DNA from: a virus
Strand: one strand, 5' to 3'
Length of the DNA: 64,000 nt
Virus record (IMG/VR): IMGVR_UViG_3300034105_003891
Location: 1-64,000 of that record
Part shown: piece by piece, positions 54,311 through 61,282 of the stretch
Position numbering within the stretch: position 1 is the first letter of the stretch
Layout of the letters: each line of letters begins with the position of its first letter
Notes under the pieces: generated by a model
Told to the model about the DNA's origin: nothing
Seen by the model: the letters and a program-made list of their open reading frames with translations, nothing else
Database searches by the model: none
Program-made: the position numbers and the translations under genes

Positions 54311-54556
54311 AACTCCGCTTCTTCTATAAAATTAAACAGAACTGAGATAGAACTCAAACGTTAGACAAGTTACTGAAAGCAATAGAGAAAGATAAATCTT
54401 TACCACTAGGCAGATAATTGGCTAACACTCGAGACTTAGTTTTTGTCCTTGCCTTTGCGATAGAGGAAGGTCTTTGACATTGATCTTGCATTTGACTTAG
54501 TCTATATGCTTTATCTTTTCGATAACTCAATTTTATAATATTCACACATAACAAAA

Positions 54557-54585
54557 AAGTCATCACATACGATGACTTTTTTGTT
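54557..54585. terminator. Bidirectional terminator
   Basis: AAAAGTCATC-ACATAC-GATGACTTTT. Confidence 0.9.
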
Positions 54586-54597
54586 GTTATATAGATG

Positions 54598-54606
54598 GAT
54601 ATATAA
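54598..54606 (+). promoter_or_regulatory. Late-type box GATATATAA
   Basis: 16 bases before the ATG at 54623. Confidence 0.55.
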
Positions 54607-54622
54607 AATAAAAAATATCAAT

Positions 54623-54895
54623 ATGAAACATTTAGAATCATACGAATTAAAGAATCAGAAAATCGACGAGGGATTCGGGACAGATGAAACTGCAGTAATT
54701 AAAGAGTTAAAAGCTGATCTTGAGGGACTCGTAAAACAAAATGTTGCGGTAACAGATTTTAGCACTACAAAATTTGAGCAGAGAGAAAAAAGATTAGATG
54801 AGATATTACACGATCTAAGTTTTATCGTTGCTAGATATGCTGATATCACTGATAGTGGCGACTTTGTTGCTAAACCTTTAAATGAAATTCAATAA
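54623..54895 (+). CDS. Leader (CTS-like) small protein
   Basis: 90 residues from MKHLESYELKNQKIDEGFG; helical body. Inside the tRNA array but with its own late box and terminator, so separately expressed. Confidence 0.6.
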   Translation: MKHLESYELKNQKIDEGFGTDETAVIKELKADLEGLVKQNVAVTDFSTTKFEQREKRLDEILHDLSFIVARYADITDSGDFVAKPLNEIQ

Positions 54896-54910
54896 AAATC
54901 AAAAATAATT

Positions 54911-54979
54911 TTTTTTATTCGAAACATTTTCTTAAATTTGCATAAAATATTAAAATCAATTAGATATATAAATCTATAA
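54911..54979 (+). promoter_or_regulatory. Duplicated dual promoter, copy 2
   Basis: TTAAATTTGC plus GATATATAA (54963-54971); 68 of 69 bases as at 46082. Confidence 0.7.
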
Positions 54980-54990
54980 AAATAAAAACG

Positions 54991-55083
54991 ATGTCACAAA
55001 TACAGTACATATTAGATACATTACATTTAGATCACACAAGTTCGACTTGTGAATCGTCTATTGTAATGAGGAGAGAGTATTGA
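54991..55083 (+). CDS. 30-residue peptide
   Basis: MSQIQYILDTLHLDHTSSTC start. Unrelated to the peptide behind copy 1 of the promoter. Terminator follows. Confidence 0.4.
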   Translation: MSQIQYILDTLHLDHTSSTCESSIVMRREY

Positions 55084-55109
55084 TATTAAGTCACATAATA
55101 ATATCTAAA

Positions 55110-55138
55110 AGGTCTCCTCGCAAAGGAGACCTTTTTTA
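55110..55138 (+). terminator. Intrinsic terminator
   Basis: AGGTCTCCT...AGGAGACCT, T run. Confidence 0.9.
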
Positions 55139-55168
55139 TTGTTCATTGAAATAGCGGAAAAACAAATT

Positions 55169-55252
55169 GGAGGTGTGGACAGCTGGTTGTCAAACGGTCT
55201 TGAAAATCGTCGCTCGTTTTTCGGGTTGCAGGTTCGAATCCTGTCACCTCCG
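55169..55252 (+). tRNA. tRNA-Ser (UGA)
   Basis: Acceptor GGAGGTG/CACCTCC, G73, anticodon loop CTTGAAA, long variable arm, T loop TTCGAAT. Confidence 0.9.
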
Positions 55253-55258
55253 CTAATC

Positions 55259-55344
55259 GGAGATTAATACTAAACGGTGATAGTCCATGCCTGGAAAGCA
55301 TCGGGTGCGGGTAACTGCATAGGGTTCGATCCCCTTGATCTCCT
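55259..55344 (+). tRNA. tRNA-Ser (GGA)
   Basis: Acceptor GGAGATT/GATCTCC, anticodon arm ATGC-CTGGAAA-GCAT, long variable arm, T loop TTCGATC. Base 73 is U rather than the usual G. Confidence 0.85.
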
Positions 55345-55382
55345 CTGGCGCTTTTTCGCACAAAGTAAGAAAAAGTAAAACT

Positions 55383-55456
55383 GCTTCCAACGCATAAGTG
55401 GTGGTGCACGGGATTTGTAACCCCGAATAGACTCAGTTCGATCCTGAGTGGAAGCT
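55383..55456 (+). tRNA. tRNA-Thr (UGU)
   Basis: Acceptor GCTTCCA/TGGAAGC, anticodon loop TTTGTAA, T loop TTCGATC. Confidence 0.9.
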
Positions 55457-55466
55457 CTATAATCAC

Positions 55467-55549
55467 GGTGCCTTGCCTGAGTGGCTGAAAGGGGCGGTCT
55501 GCAAAACCGCTAGAGAAATCTCGCGTCAGTTCGAATCTGACAGGCACCT
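55467..55549 (+). tRNA. tRNA-Cys (GCA)
   Basis: Acceptor GGTGCCT/AGGCACC, U73, anticodon loop CTGCAAA; unusually long variable arm (GAGAAATCTC). Confidence 0.85.
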
Positions 55550-55568
55550 CTAATAAAAATTAGTAATC

Positions 55569-56006
55569 ATGGAACAAGACAAAAAAGAAAAAATTGAAAA
55601 GATCAAAAGGTTCCTTGAAGAAAAAAGGGAAATAGATCGAAGAAATTATCACGAGCTTCGAAGAAAAAAATGGGATAATTTAAAGCCATTTAAAACACCG
55701 CAGGATGTACCAGAAATACCAAAAGTTAGTGAGCAGGAATATAAGGAATATTATATACCAAAACTCATCGAAGCTGGTGCAATTCCAAAAGCTGAACTCG
55801 AAGATGGAGCTTTCTATCTTGGAGATCACAGAAGATGCAAGATTGGTAAATGGAACGCCGCTGAGAATGTCTTTGGGTATTGGAGAAACAAATTTGGTAA
55901 TGGTTTCATTGACAAATGCAACCACTTCGAAGACGATGAGGGATTCGCTTTATTTACTCCAATAAAAAAAGTGACAGAAGAGGAATTTAATAAAACAAAA
56001 GAATAG
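55569..56006 (+). CDS. Conserved phage protein
   Basis: 145 residues. Basic coiled N-terminus (1-30), then GAFYLGDHRRCKIGKWNA and CNHFEDDEGFALFTPIKK, a pattern I recall from Bacteroidetes phages. Function unknown. Confidence 0.65.
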   Translation: MEQDKKEKIEKIKRFLEEKREIDRRNYHELRRKKWDNLKPFKTPQDVPEIPKVSEQEYKEYYIPKLIEAGAIPKAELEDGAFYLGDHRRCKIGKWNAAENVFGYWRNKFGNGFIDKCNHFEDDEGFALFTPIKKVTEEEFNKTKE

Positions 56007-56008
56007 CA

Positions 56009-56060
56009 TCTCCCTAGGGAGAAGGCACTGGCTGGCGATCTGGCCTTATAGATCGCAACA
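56009..56060 (+). ncRNA. Palindrome and hairpin before tRNA-His
   Basis: TCTCCCTAGGGAGA is a 14-bp perfect palindrome; GCGATCT-GGCCTTAT-AGATCGC is a 7-bp hairpin. Possibly processing signals. Confidence 0.4.
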
Positions 56061-56061
56061 T

Positions 56062-56133
56062 GGTGATTGTGGTGTAACGGTAACACGCCTGGTTGTGGTT
56101 CAGGTAATGGCAGTTCGATTCTGCTCTTTCACA
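56062..56133 (+). tRNA. tRNA-His (GUG)
   Basis: Anticodon loop TTGTGGT, T loop TTCGATT, G at -1. The acceptor (GTGATTG/CTTTCAC) has two U-U mismatches, so it may be weak. Confidence 0.8.
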
Positions 56134-56139
56134 CAAAAT

Positions 56140-56224
56140 GCTACTGTGGTGTAATGGAAGCCACGCCAGACTTAAAATCTGGTGTTCAGTAATGGACGTG
56201 CCGGTTCGATCCCGGCCAGTAGTA
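56140..56224 (+). tRNA. tRNA-Leu (UAA)
   Basis: Acceptor GCTACTG/CAGTAGT, anticodon loop CTTAAAA, long variable arm, T loop TTCGATC. Confidence 0.9.
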
Positions 56225-56229
56225 CAAAA

Positions 56230-56315
56230 AGAGAAGTAAGCATAACGGTACTGCCGCGGATTGCTAATCCGTTCATCATTAATTTGGTGTGTGGGTTCGA
56301 ATCCCATCTTCTCTG
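56230..56315 (+). tRNA. tRNA-Ser (GCU)
   Basis: Acceptor AGAGAAG/CTTCTCT, G73, anticodon arm GCGGA-TTGCTAA-TCCGT, long variable arm, T loop TTCGAAT. Confidence 0.9.
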
Positions 56316-56369
56316 CAAAGATAATTAAAAAAATATCAAAAATTATTTTTTTATCGCGAAAGAATATCA

Positions 56370-56378
56370 TACTTTTGC
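56370..56378 (+). promoter_or_regulatory. Early-type -7 element TACTTTTGC
   Basis: Third internal promoter of the RNA array, about 21 bases before the next tRNA. Confidence 0.6.
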
Positions 56379-56399
56379 AATATAATAATAAACAAAAAA

Positions 56400-56471
56400 G
56401 GTCCTGTAGCTCAGCGGTAGAGCAAGTTCCTCATAAGAACGAGGCCGGGATATCGTAATTCCCCAGGACCA
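56400..56471 (+). tRNA. tRNA with CAU anticodon, copy 2
   Basis: Acceptor GGTCCTG/CAGGACC, anticodon loop CTCATAA. T loop ATCGTAA, the same A54/U58 swap as tRNA-Gly (GCC). Confidence 0.85.
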
Positions 56472-56473
56472 CT

Positions 56474-56624
56474 AGAAATAATGGGATTTCCTACTTATTG
56501 ATGTCGACAATCATGGGTAGATCAAGAAATTCATCACCCCCTGAAAAGGAATCTGCCGAGGCCTCGTAAAACTACGATTAAGCAGTTAAGAATGGAGCGA
56601 GACGGGTACTCCATCATTATTTCT
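56474..56624 (+). ncRNA. 151-base structured RNA with 10-bp closing stem
   Basis: AGAAATAATG/CATTATTTCT closes it. Also ATGGAG/CTCCAT and TCGTA-AAAC-TACGA. A competing stem GTTAAGAA/TTCTTAAC shares TTCT with the closing stem, so the two are mutually exclusive. Confidence 0.5.
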
Positions 56625-56629
56625 TAACC

Positions 56630-56702
56630 GCTGCCATCGTCTAACGGTAAAGGACCTATGGTTTTCATCCATAAAATGGGAGTTCGATTCTCCCTGGCAG
56701 TA
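56630..56702 (+). tRNA. tRNA-Glu (UUC)
   Basis: Acceptor GCTGCCA/TGGCAGT, anticodon loop TTTTCAT, T loop TTCGATT. Confidence 0.9.
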
Positions 56703-56923
56703 CAAATGGATATGAGATGTCCATCAGTCTTTGATCTAAGACTCATTTAACAATAGATTGGCTATTGGACCGGACAGCCTTAACGACGGTCTCGTGGGAA
56801 ATAAAAGGCAGGTAACAGAGCCTCCCAGTAGTTTGACTAATTTCACCGGGTAAGACCAGCAGGTTTATTGAAAAGTAAGAAAACCGATCTATCCACACCG
56901 AAATATCTCATCGGTGGCAATTT
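56703..56923 (+). ncRNA. Structured 220-base spacer
   Basis: Between tRNA-Glu and tRNA-Asp. AATAG/CTATT, GACCG/CGGTC, a two-part stem GGG...AGGC/GCCT...CCC, GGTTT/AAACC, and CACCGA/TCGGTG at the end. No ORF of note and no tRNA; looks like another stable RNA. Confidence 0.4.
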
Positions 56924-56995
56924 GGTCCATTCGTTCAACGGCTAGGATGCTACCCTGTCACGGTAGAGAAGAGATTTCGATTATCTCATGGACCG
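56924..56995 (+). tRNA. tRNA-Asp (GUC)
   Basis: Acceptor GGTCCAT/ATGGACC, G73, anticodon loop CTGTCAC, T loop TTCGATT. Confidence 0.9.
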
Positions 56996-57045
56996 CAAAG
57001 CTTTGAATTAATTACCCAAAGCATGACAGGTTCGAAACTGTCGAT

Positions 57046-57134
57046 TGATTATGGTGTAAAGGTGCACAGTAGAACGGAGTAGCCGTGGAGGCGAAAGGGG
57101 AAACAGGATTGGAGTTCAAATCTCCTTTAATCAG
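57046..57134 (+). ncRNA. tRNA-like RNA without anticodon arm
   Basis: Acceptor TGATTAT/TTAATCA (6 pairs), D-arm-like TGTAAAGGTGCACA, T loop TTCAAAT between GGAG and CTCC. The middle has GCC-GTGGA-GGC and no 7-base anticodon loop. Just upstream lies GCTTTG/CAAAGC and a lone T-arm-like GACAG-GTTCGAAA-CTGTC. Confidence 0.5.
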
Positions 57135-57136
57135 CT

Positions 57137-57207
57137 TGCGTAAAAGTGTAAAGGTTGCATGGGACCCTCATAAGGTCTACGGGCCGGATCGTTCCCGGAA
57201 TACGCTA
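57137..57207 (+). tRNA. tRNA with CAU anticodon, copy 3 (atypical)
   Basis: Anticodon arm GGACC-CTCATAA-GGTCT is clear; T arm has loop ATCGTTC, a third A54/U58 swap. Acceptor pairs only 5 bp (GCGTA/TACGC) with open ends and U8 is missing. Might be the initiator (unpaired 1-72) or Ile2. Confidence 0.65.
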
Positions 57208-57208
57208 C

Positions 57209-57246
57209 TACAAGCCATGGCTTTACCGGATGCCATGGCTTTTTTG
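57209..57246 (+). terminator. Terminator of the RNA array
   Basis: AAGCCATGG/CCATGGCTT, T6. Confidence 0.9.
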
Positions 57247-57275
57247 TTTCCCGCGAAAATAGTTTCTACCTCTTA

Positions 57276-57284
57276 GATATATAA
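57276..57284 (+). promoter_or_regulatory. Late-type box GATATATAA
   Basis: 20 bases before the ATG at 57305. Confidence 0.55.
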
Positions 57285-57304
57285 CAGAAATAAAAAAATT
57301 CGAT

Positions 57305-57634
57305 ATGAAAAATATAGAAACGTTTGAGAACTTTATCAACGAGGAATCGGAAAATGAGATATCAGAAAAAATGAATGCAGGATTTAGAGCTTATCTAGAT
57401 AAACAAAAAGCTAAAAGAGAAGCTAAATCAGGGGATAAACCAAAAAGCAAAGCAAAGCCTGATTTTCTAGATCTTGATAAGGACGGAGACAAGGACGAGA
57501 CAATGAAAAAAGCAGCAGCCGATAAAAAAGAAAATGATGGCGAGCCAGCAAATACTCCAAAAAAGGGACTAACTGATAAACAAAAAACCCTACCAAAAGC
57601 CTTACAAGCAGCTATTCTTAAAAAACAGAAATAA
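57305..57634 (+). CDS. Leader protein with DxDxDG calcium-type loop
   Basis: 109 residues; leader MKNIETFENFINEESENE. After a Lys-rich stretch, PDFLDLDKDGDKDETMKKA (about 51-69) has the DxDxDG calcium-loop pattern seen in T4-like phage core proteins. Low complexity and charged, like a prohead core or internal protein. Confidence 0.65.
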   Translation: MKNIETFENFINEESENEISEKMNAGFRAYLDKQKAKREAKSGDKPKSKAKPDFLDLDKDGDKDETMKKAAADKKENDGEPANTPKKGLTDKQKTLPKALQAAILKKQK

Positions 57635-57646
57635 ATCCCACAATAG

Positions 57647-57684
57647 TTAAAAAAGTCCGATATCCACAATATCGGACTTTTTTG
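57647..57684. terminator. Bidirectional terminator
   Basis: AAAAAAGTCCGATAT/ATATCGGACTTTTTT. Confidence 0.9.
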
Positions 57685-57714
57685 TTTCCCGTGCAAATAG
57701 CCGGATTTTTTTCG

Positions 57715-57723
57715 AATATATAG
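57715..57723 (+). promoter_or_regulatory. Late-type box AATATATAG
   Basis: 32 bases before the ATG at 57756. Confidence 0.4.
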
Positions 57724-57755
57724 CTTGTCGTATTCGATTATAATCAAAGACTTAA

Positions 57756-58562
57756 ATGGGAAATATATTAAACTTCAAAGGGTTTCTTAACGAAGCAGAA
57801 ACACAAGATGATGCACATCTACTATTTAACGGTAACACTCTAGATTTTATAGAGGGTGGTAGAGTTGTTAAGTCGTGGCGTGCGTGCTCGGGAAGAACCT
57901 ACTATCACTGGTATGTTAAACCAGAATCATGGAAAAAGAGATATAACATGTCACCAGTTGAATGGTCCAAGATTAAATCGGAAGGTCCGATTCCACAAGG
58001 CACATATAAACTTGGTCCGACAGAAGAGAGAGATCTTAATGCAAGGTGGAGAAACGACGAGAACTTTGCCAAACTAACTCTTGCTAAACAAACAGTCCTT
58101 CTGCTTCCAGATAATGATGTCACATTAAACACGGATGATTTCAAGAAGATAACAGACCCATCCAGAATAGCATGGGGTAATTTTAGATTTGCATTAACCC
58201 CACAAAAAGGAGCTAACTCGTTCGGGAGAGGTGGTTTCTTTTTGCATGGGGGTAGCTTACCGGGTTCGATTGGCTGTATTGATCTTGTTACAGGGATAAA
58301 AGATTTTGGACAGTTCTATAAAGATTGGCTACAAAAAACTGGTAACACCACGATAGATCTTATTGTTGATTATAAAACTTTTGACAAAAACGAAACCATC
58401 GATGTTGACACCCAACCTTATAAGATGAACTATGATCCTCTGGCACCAGATGCAGGGTATAAAAAATGGTACGATGAAAGCGATGCACAGATAAAGGATA
58501 TATTATCAACTAATAAAGTAAGAATGGATTATGATAAAGTCCTTTCCCGAAGAAGAAATTAA
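57756..58562 (+). CDS. Leader protein with L,D-transpeptidase-like domain
   Basis: 268 residues; leader MGNILNFKGFLNEAETQ, with an E-A site at 13-14. SEGPIPQGTYKLGP (75-88) and FFLHGGSLPGSIGCIDL (161-177) are the two signatures of YkuD/DUF2778-type enzymes: His164, Ser171 and Cys174 form the HxG...SxGC site. These enzymes act on peptidoglycan cross-links. If packaged and cut, it could open or repair the wall at entry; a late lysis role is the alternative. Confidence 0.75.
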   Translation: MGNILNFKGFLNEAETQDDAHLLFNGNTLDFIEGGRVVKSWRACSGRTYYHWYVKPESWKKRYNMSPVEWSKIKSEGPIPQGTYKLGPTEERDLNARWRNDENFAKLTLAKQTVLLLPDNDVTLNTDDFKKITDPSRIAWGNFRFALTPQKGANSFGRGGFFLHGGSLPGSIGCIDLVTGIKDFGQFYKDWLQKTGNTTIDLIVDYKTFDKNETIDVDTQPYKMNYDPLAPDAGYKKWYDESDAQIKDILSTNKVRMDYDKVLSRRRN

Positions 58563-58575
58563 ATCATCAAGATTG

Positions 58576-58584
58576 AATATATAC
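58576..58584 (+). promoter_or_regulatory. Late-type box AATATATAC
   Basis: 25 bases before the ATG at 58610. Confidence 0.4.
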
Positions 58585-58609
58585 AGAGAAGCAAAAAAAT
58601 CAAACCAAA

Positions 58610-59242
58610 ATGGCATATAGAATATTATTAAGAAGAGACTCATTAGGAAACTGGCAATCAAATAATCCGGTTCTATTATCTGGTGAACCTGGCTACGAAA
58701 CCAACACAGGAAAACTTAAAGTTGGTGACGGTATTACCCCATGGAATCAACTTAGTTATTACTATGGTGCAACTGGAGGTACTGGTGCAACTGGTCCTAT
58801 CGGTGCAACTGGACCAACTGGATCTATCGGTGTAACTGGAGCAATGGGGGTTACTGGTCCAACTGGTTCAATAGGGGTTACTGGTCCAACTGGTTCAATA
58901 GGTCCAACTGGTGCAACAGGATTGGATTTTTCACTAATATTAACAAATGAACAGACTGGAAATTATTCATTGGAACTTATCGATAAAAACAAGATTGTAA
59001 ATATTACATCCACAAATCCACAGTCACTTCTATTAATTCCTGCTGATGCTTCCGATAATTTTGAAGCTGGATCTAAAATATTAATATCAAGAGGAGGCAC
59101 TGGTGGCGTTGGAATAACTGGAGAGGGGGGAGTTATTATTAAAACAGCTCAAGGATTTTTAAATCTAAAATATCAATATTCTGTTGCGATATTATTGAAA
59201 AATGAAAGTAACACATGGACACTGTTTGGTGATCTTTCTTAA
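58610..59242 (+). CDS. Collagen-like fibre protein 1
   Basis: 210 residues. The N-terminus [20 protein letters not shown]...[21 protein letters not shown]...W matches the major-tropism-determinant N-terminal type found on phage fibres. Gly-x-y repeats with Thr (about 57-105) form a collagen-like shaft; the C-terminal ~100 residues are a beta-type tip. Trimeric fibre expected. Confidence 0.75.
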   Translation: MAYRILLRRDSLGNWQSNNPVLLSGEPGYETNTGKLKVGDGITPWNQLSYYYGATGGTGATGPIGATGPTGSIGVTGAMGVTGPTGSIGVTGPTGSIGPTGATGLDFSLILTNEQTGNYSLELIDKNKIVNITSTNPQSLLLIPADASDNFEAGSKILISRGGTGGVGITGEGGVIIKTAQGFLNLKYQYSVAILLKNESNTWTLFGDLS

Positions 59243-59246
59243 AAAA

Positions 59247-59254
59247 TATAAATA
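59247..59254 (+). promoter_or_regulatory. Late-type box TATAAATA
   Basis: 3 bases before the ATG at 59258. Confidence 0.35.
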
Positions 59255-59257
59255 TTA

Positions 59258-61282
59258 ATGGCATTTAGAGTTCAGATAAGAAGGGATCCATCGGGAAAAT
59301 GGATAGTAAATAATCCAATTCTACTAAGTGGTGAATTTGGTTATGAAACTGATACCACTCTAATAAAGATAGGAGACGGTGTAACGCCATGGGTCTATCT
59401 TCCTTATTGGGGAGGTGGTAATAGTGGAGGCGGTGCTACTGGAGCAACAGGAGCAACTGGTACAAGTGGTTCCTCAGGAACTAGTGGTTCATCAGGAACT
59501 AGTGGAGCAACAGGAGATCCAGGATCTAGCGGTTCATCAGGAACTAGTGGAGCAACAGGAGATCCAGGATCTAGCGGTTCATCAGGAACTAGCGGTTCAT
59601 CAGGAACTAGCGGGGATGCAGGAGCAACAGGAGATCCAGGATCTAGTGGTTCATCAGGATCTAGTGGTTCATCAGGAACTAGTGGTTCATCAGGAACTAG
59701 TGGTTCATCAGGAACTAGTGGTTCATCAGGAACTAGTGGTTCATCAGGAACTAGTGGTTCATCAGGAACTAGCGGGGATACAGGAGCAACAGGAGCTCCA
59801 GGAACTAGTGGTTCATCAGGAACTAGTGGAGCAACGGGAGCAACAGGGGCAACCGGTAATAATGGGGTTAGCTCAGGCCAAGTCTATTATTTTAACAACT
59901 CAATTTCACAAACACCTGCGCCATATAAGCAAATCGAAAAGCTACCATCAGGAGCAGCTCAACAAAGTATATTAAGGACCACTACAGGATCTACTCCAGT
60001 TTTAGTGCAGGAATTTATTACTGATTCATTGGATGTAATTATTATACCACCAGGGTTTCAGAGATTCCATTTACATTTTCTGAAAGAAGGGCAAAGCAAT
60101 GCAACAAATTGCTATGCAACCATACAACTTGCAGACTCCACAGGCACACCATTTGGGGATACTATATCAACAAATCAATCAGAAATTGGCTGGTTTAATA
60201 GCTCATTATCAGTTGAAACTTATGTGGATTTGGTTATACCTGCTTCTTTTTTTATAGATGTCACGGATAGAATGATCGTAAAACTTTATGTGGTTGATCA
60301 GGGTTCAGGAAGTCATGATGTTACTTGGTACACGGAAGGAACCGAAAATTATTCATATGTGATTACATCTCTGAGTGTTAATTCAACATCAGGAACTAGT
60401 GGTTCATCAGGAACTAGCGGAGCAACTGGATCTAATGGTTCATCAGGAACTAGCGGAGCAACCGGAGCAACTGGATCTAGTGGTTCATCAGGAACTAGTG
60501 GTTCATCAGGAACCAGCGGTTCATCAGGAACATCTGGATTAATAGGATCATTATCCGCAATAGGCCCTTCTCCTAACGCTAACGCTGCTACACTGACAGG
60601 TAGCGTATTAAACCTACAACCTGCATCTGCTTCTTTTGGGGGTGTTGTAACAACAGGAACACAATTTTTTGCTGGTAATAAGACATTTAGTGGTCAAACT
60701 ATTCTTGGTGGCGGAGATATTGGCACTCCATTTAATGGATTAGCACCACAAGCAACAGCAGGTTCTACAGGCGGGGGTGTGTTTGATATAAGAAATACTA
60801 ATACCTCTGTAGTGGCTGGAAACACTATAGGGACATTACAATTTTCTGTAAAAGATGACCAATCTGTCGGCTATACAAATGCACAGATAAAAACATTAGT
60901 AAGTACAGATTCTGGAAGTGGTTCTTCTGGTACATCAGAATTAGTGTTTTTAATAAATGCTGGTGGAGGTGGAGGTGCTCCAATTGAAAGAATGAGATTG
61001 AATAATGTTGGGTTATTACTTACTAATCAAACAGCATCTACAATAGCTTCATTTAATGCTAATAAAAATGTAGTTAGTTTACCACTTGCAACATATCCAA
61101 GTCTAACAGAATTAGCCACTGTAAAGGGGGTTACCGGCGGTACCATACAAGCACAATTAGATAATAAAATTTCTAAAAATACTGGAGGTACATATACAAC
61201 AAATGCTATCACAACGGTTAGTGCAGCTGAATATGCAGCAATAGGAACAAAAAATCCTGACACACTTTATTTTATAATATAA
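59258..61282 (+). CDS. Large collagen-like tail-fibre protein 2
   Basis: 674 residues. Same N-terminal module (FRVQIRRDPSGKWIVNNP...GEFGYETDTTLIKIGDG), a Gly-rich shaft of GTSGSSGTSGSSG repeats (about 60-205), a beta domain (210-370), a second Gly shaft (about 375-428), and a fibre C-terminus with LNLQPAS, NKTFSGQT and MRLNNVGL. End overlaps the next start by one base. Likely receptor-binding fibre with exchangeable tip. Confidence 0.8.
   Translation: MAFRVQIRRDPSGKWIVNNPILLSGEFGYETDTTLIKIGDGVTPWVYLPYWGGGNSGGGATGATGATGTSGSSGTSGSSGTSGATGDPGSSGSSGTSGATGDPGSSGSSGTSGSSGTSGDAGATGDPGSSGSSGSSGSSGTSGSSGTSGSSGTSGSSGTSGSSGTSGSSGTSGDTGATGAPGTSGSSGTSGATGATGATGNNGVSSGQVYYFNNSISQTPAPYKQIEKLPSGAAQQSILRTTTGSTPVLVQEFITDSLDVIIIPPGFQRFHLHFLKEGQSNATNCYATIQLADSTGTPFGDTISTNQSEIGWFNSSLSVETYVDLVIPASFFIDVTDRMIVKLYVVDQGSGSHDVTWYTEGTENYSYVITSLSVNSTSGTSGSSGTSGATGSNGSSGTSGATGATGSSGSSGTSGSSGTSGSSGTSGLIGSLSAIGPSPNANAATLTGSVLNLQPASASFGGVVTTGTQFFAGNKTFSGQTILGGGDIGTPFNGLAPQATAGSTGGGVFDIRNTNTSVVAGNTIGTLQFSVKDDQSVGYTNAQIKTLVSTDSGSGSSGTSELVFLINAGGGGGAPIERMRLNNVGLLLTNQTASTIASFNANKNVVSLPLATYPSLTELATVKGVTGGTIQAQLDNKISKNTGGTYTTNAITTVSAAEYAAIGTKNPDTLYFII
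59460..59858. repeat. 18-bp-based tandem repeat in fibre gene
   Basis: GGTTCATCAGGAACTAGT units with GGAGCAACAGGAGATCCA variants; a second block at 60390-60540. Prone to length change. Confidence 0.9.

Noticed and set aside
54354-54566. 70-residue minus-strand open frame
   Set aside because: No promoter or conserved pattern; crosses the bidirectional terminator.
59460-59858. Possible CRISPR-like array
   Set aside because: The repeats are adjacent, in frame and encode Gly-Thr-Ser collagen-like sequence; there are no unique spacers.
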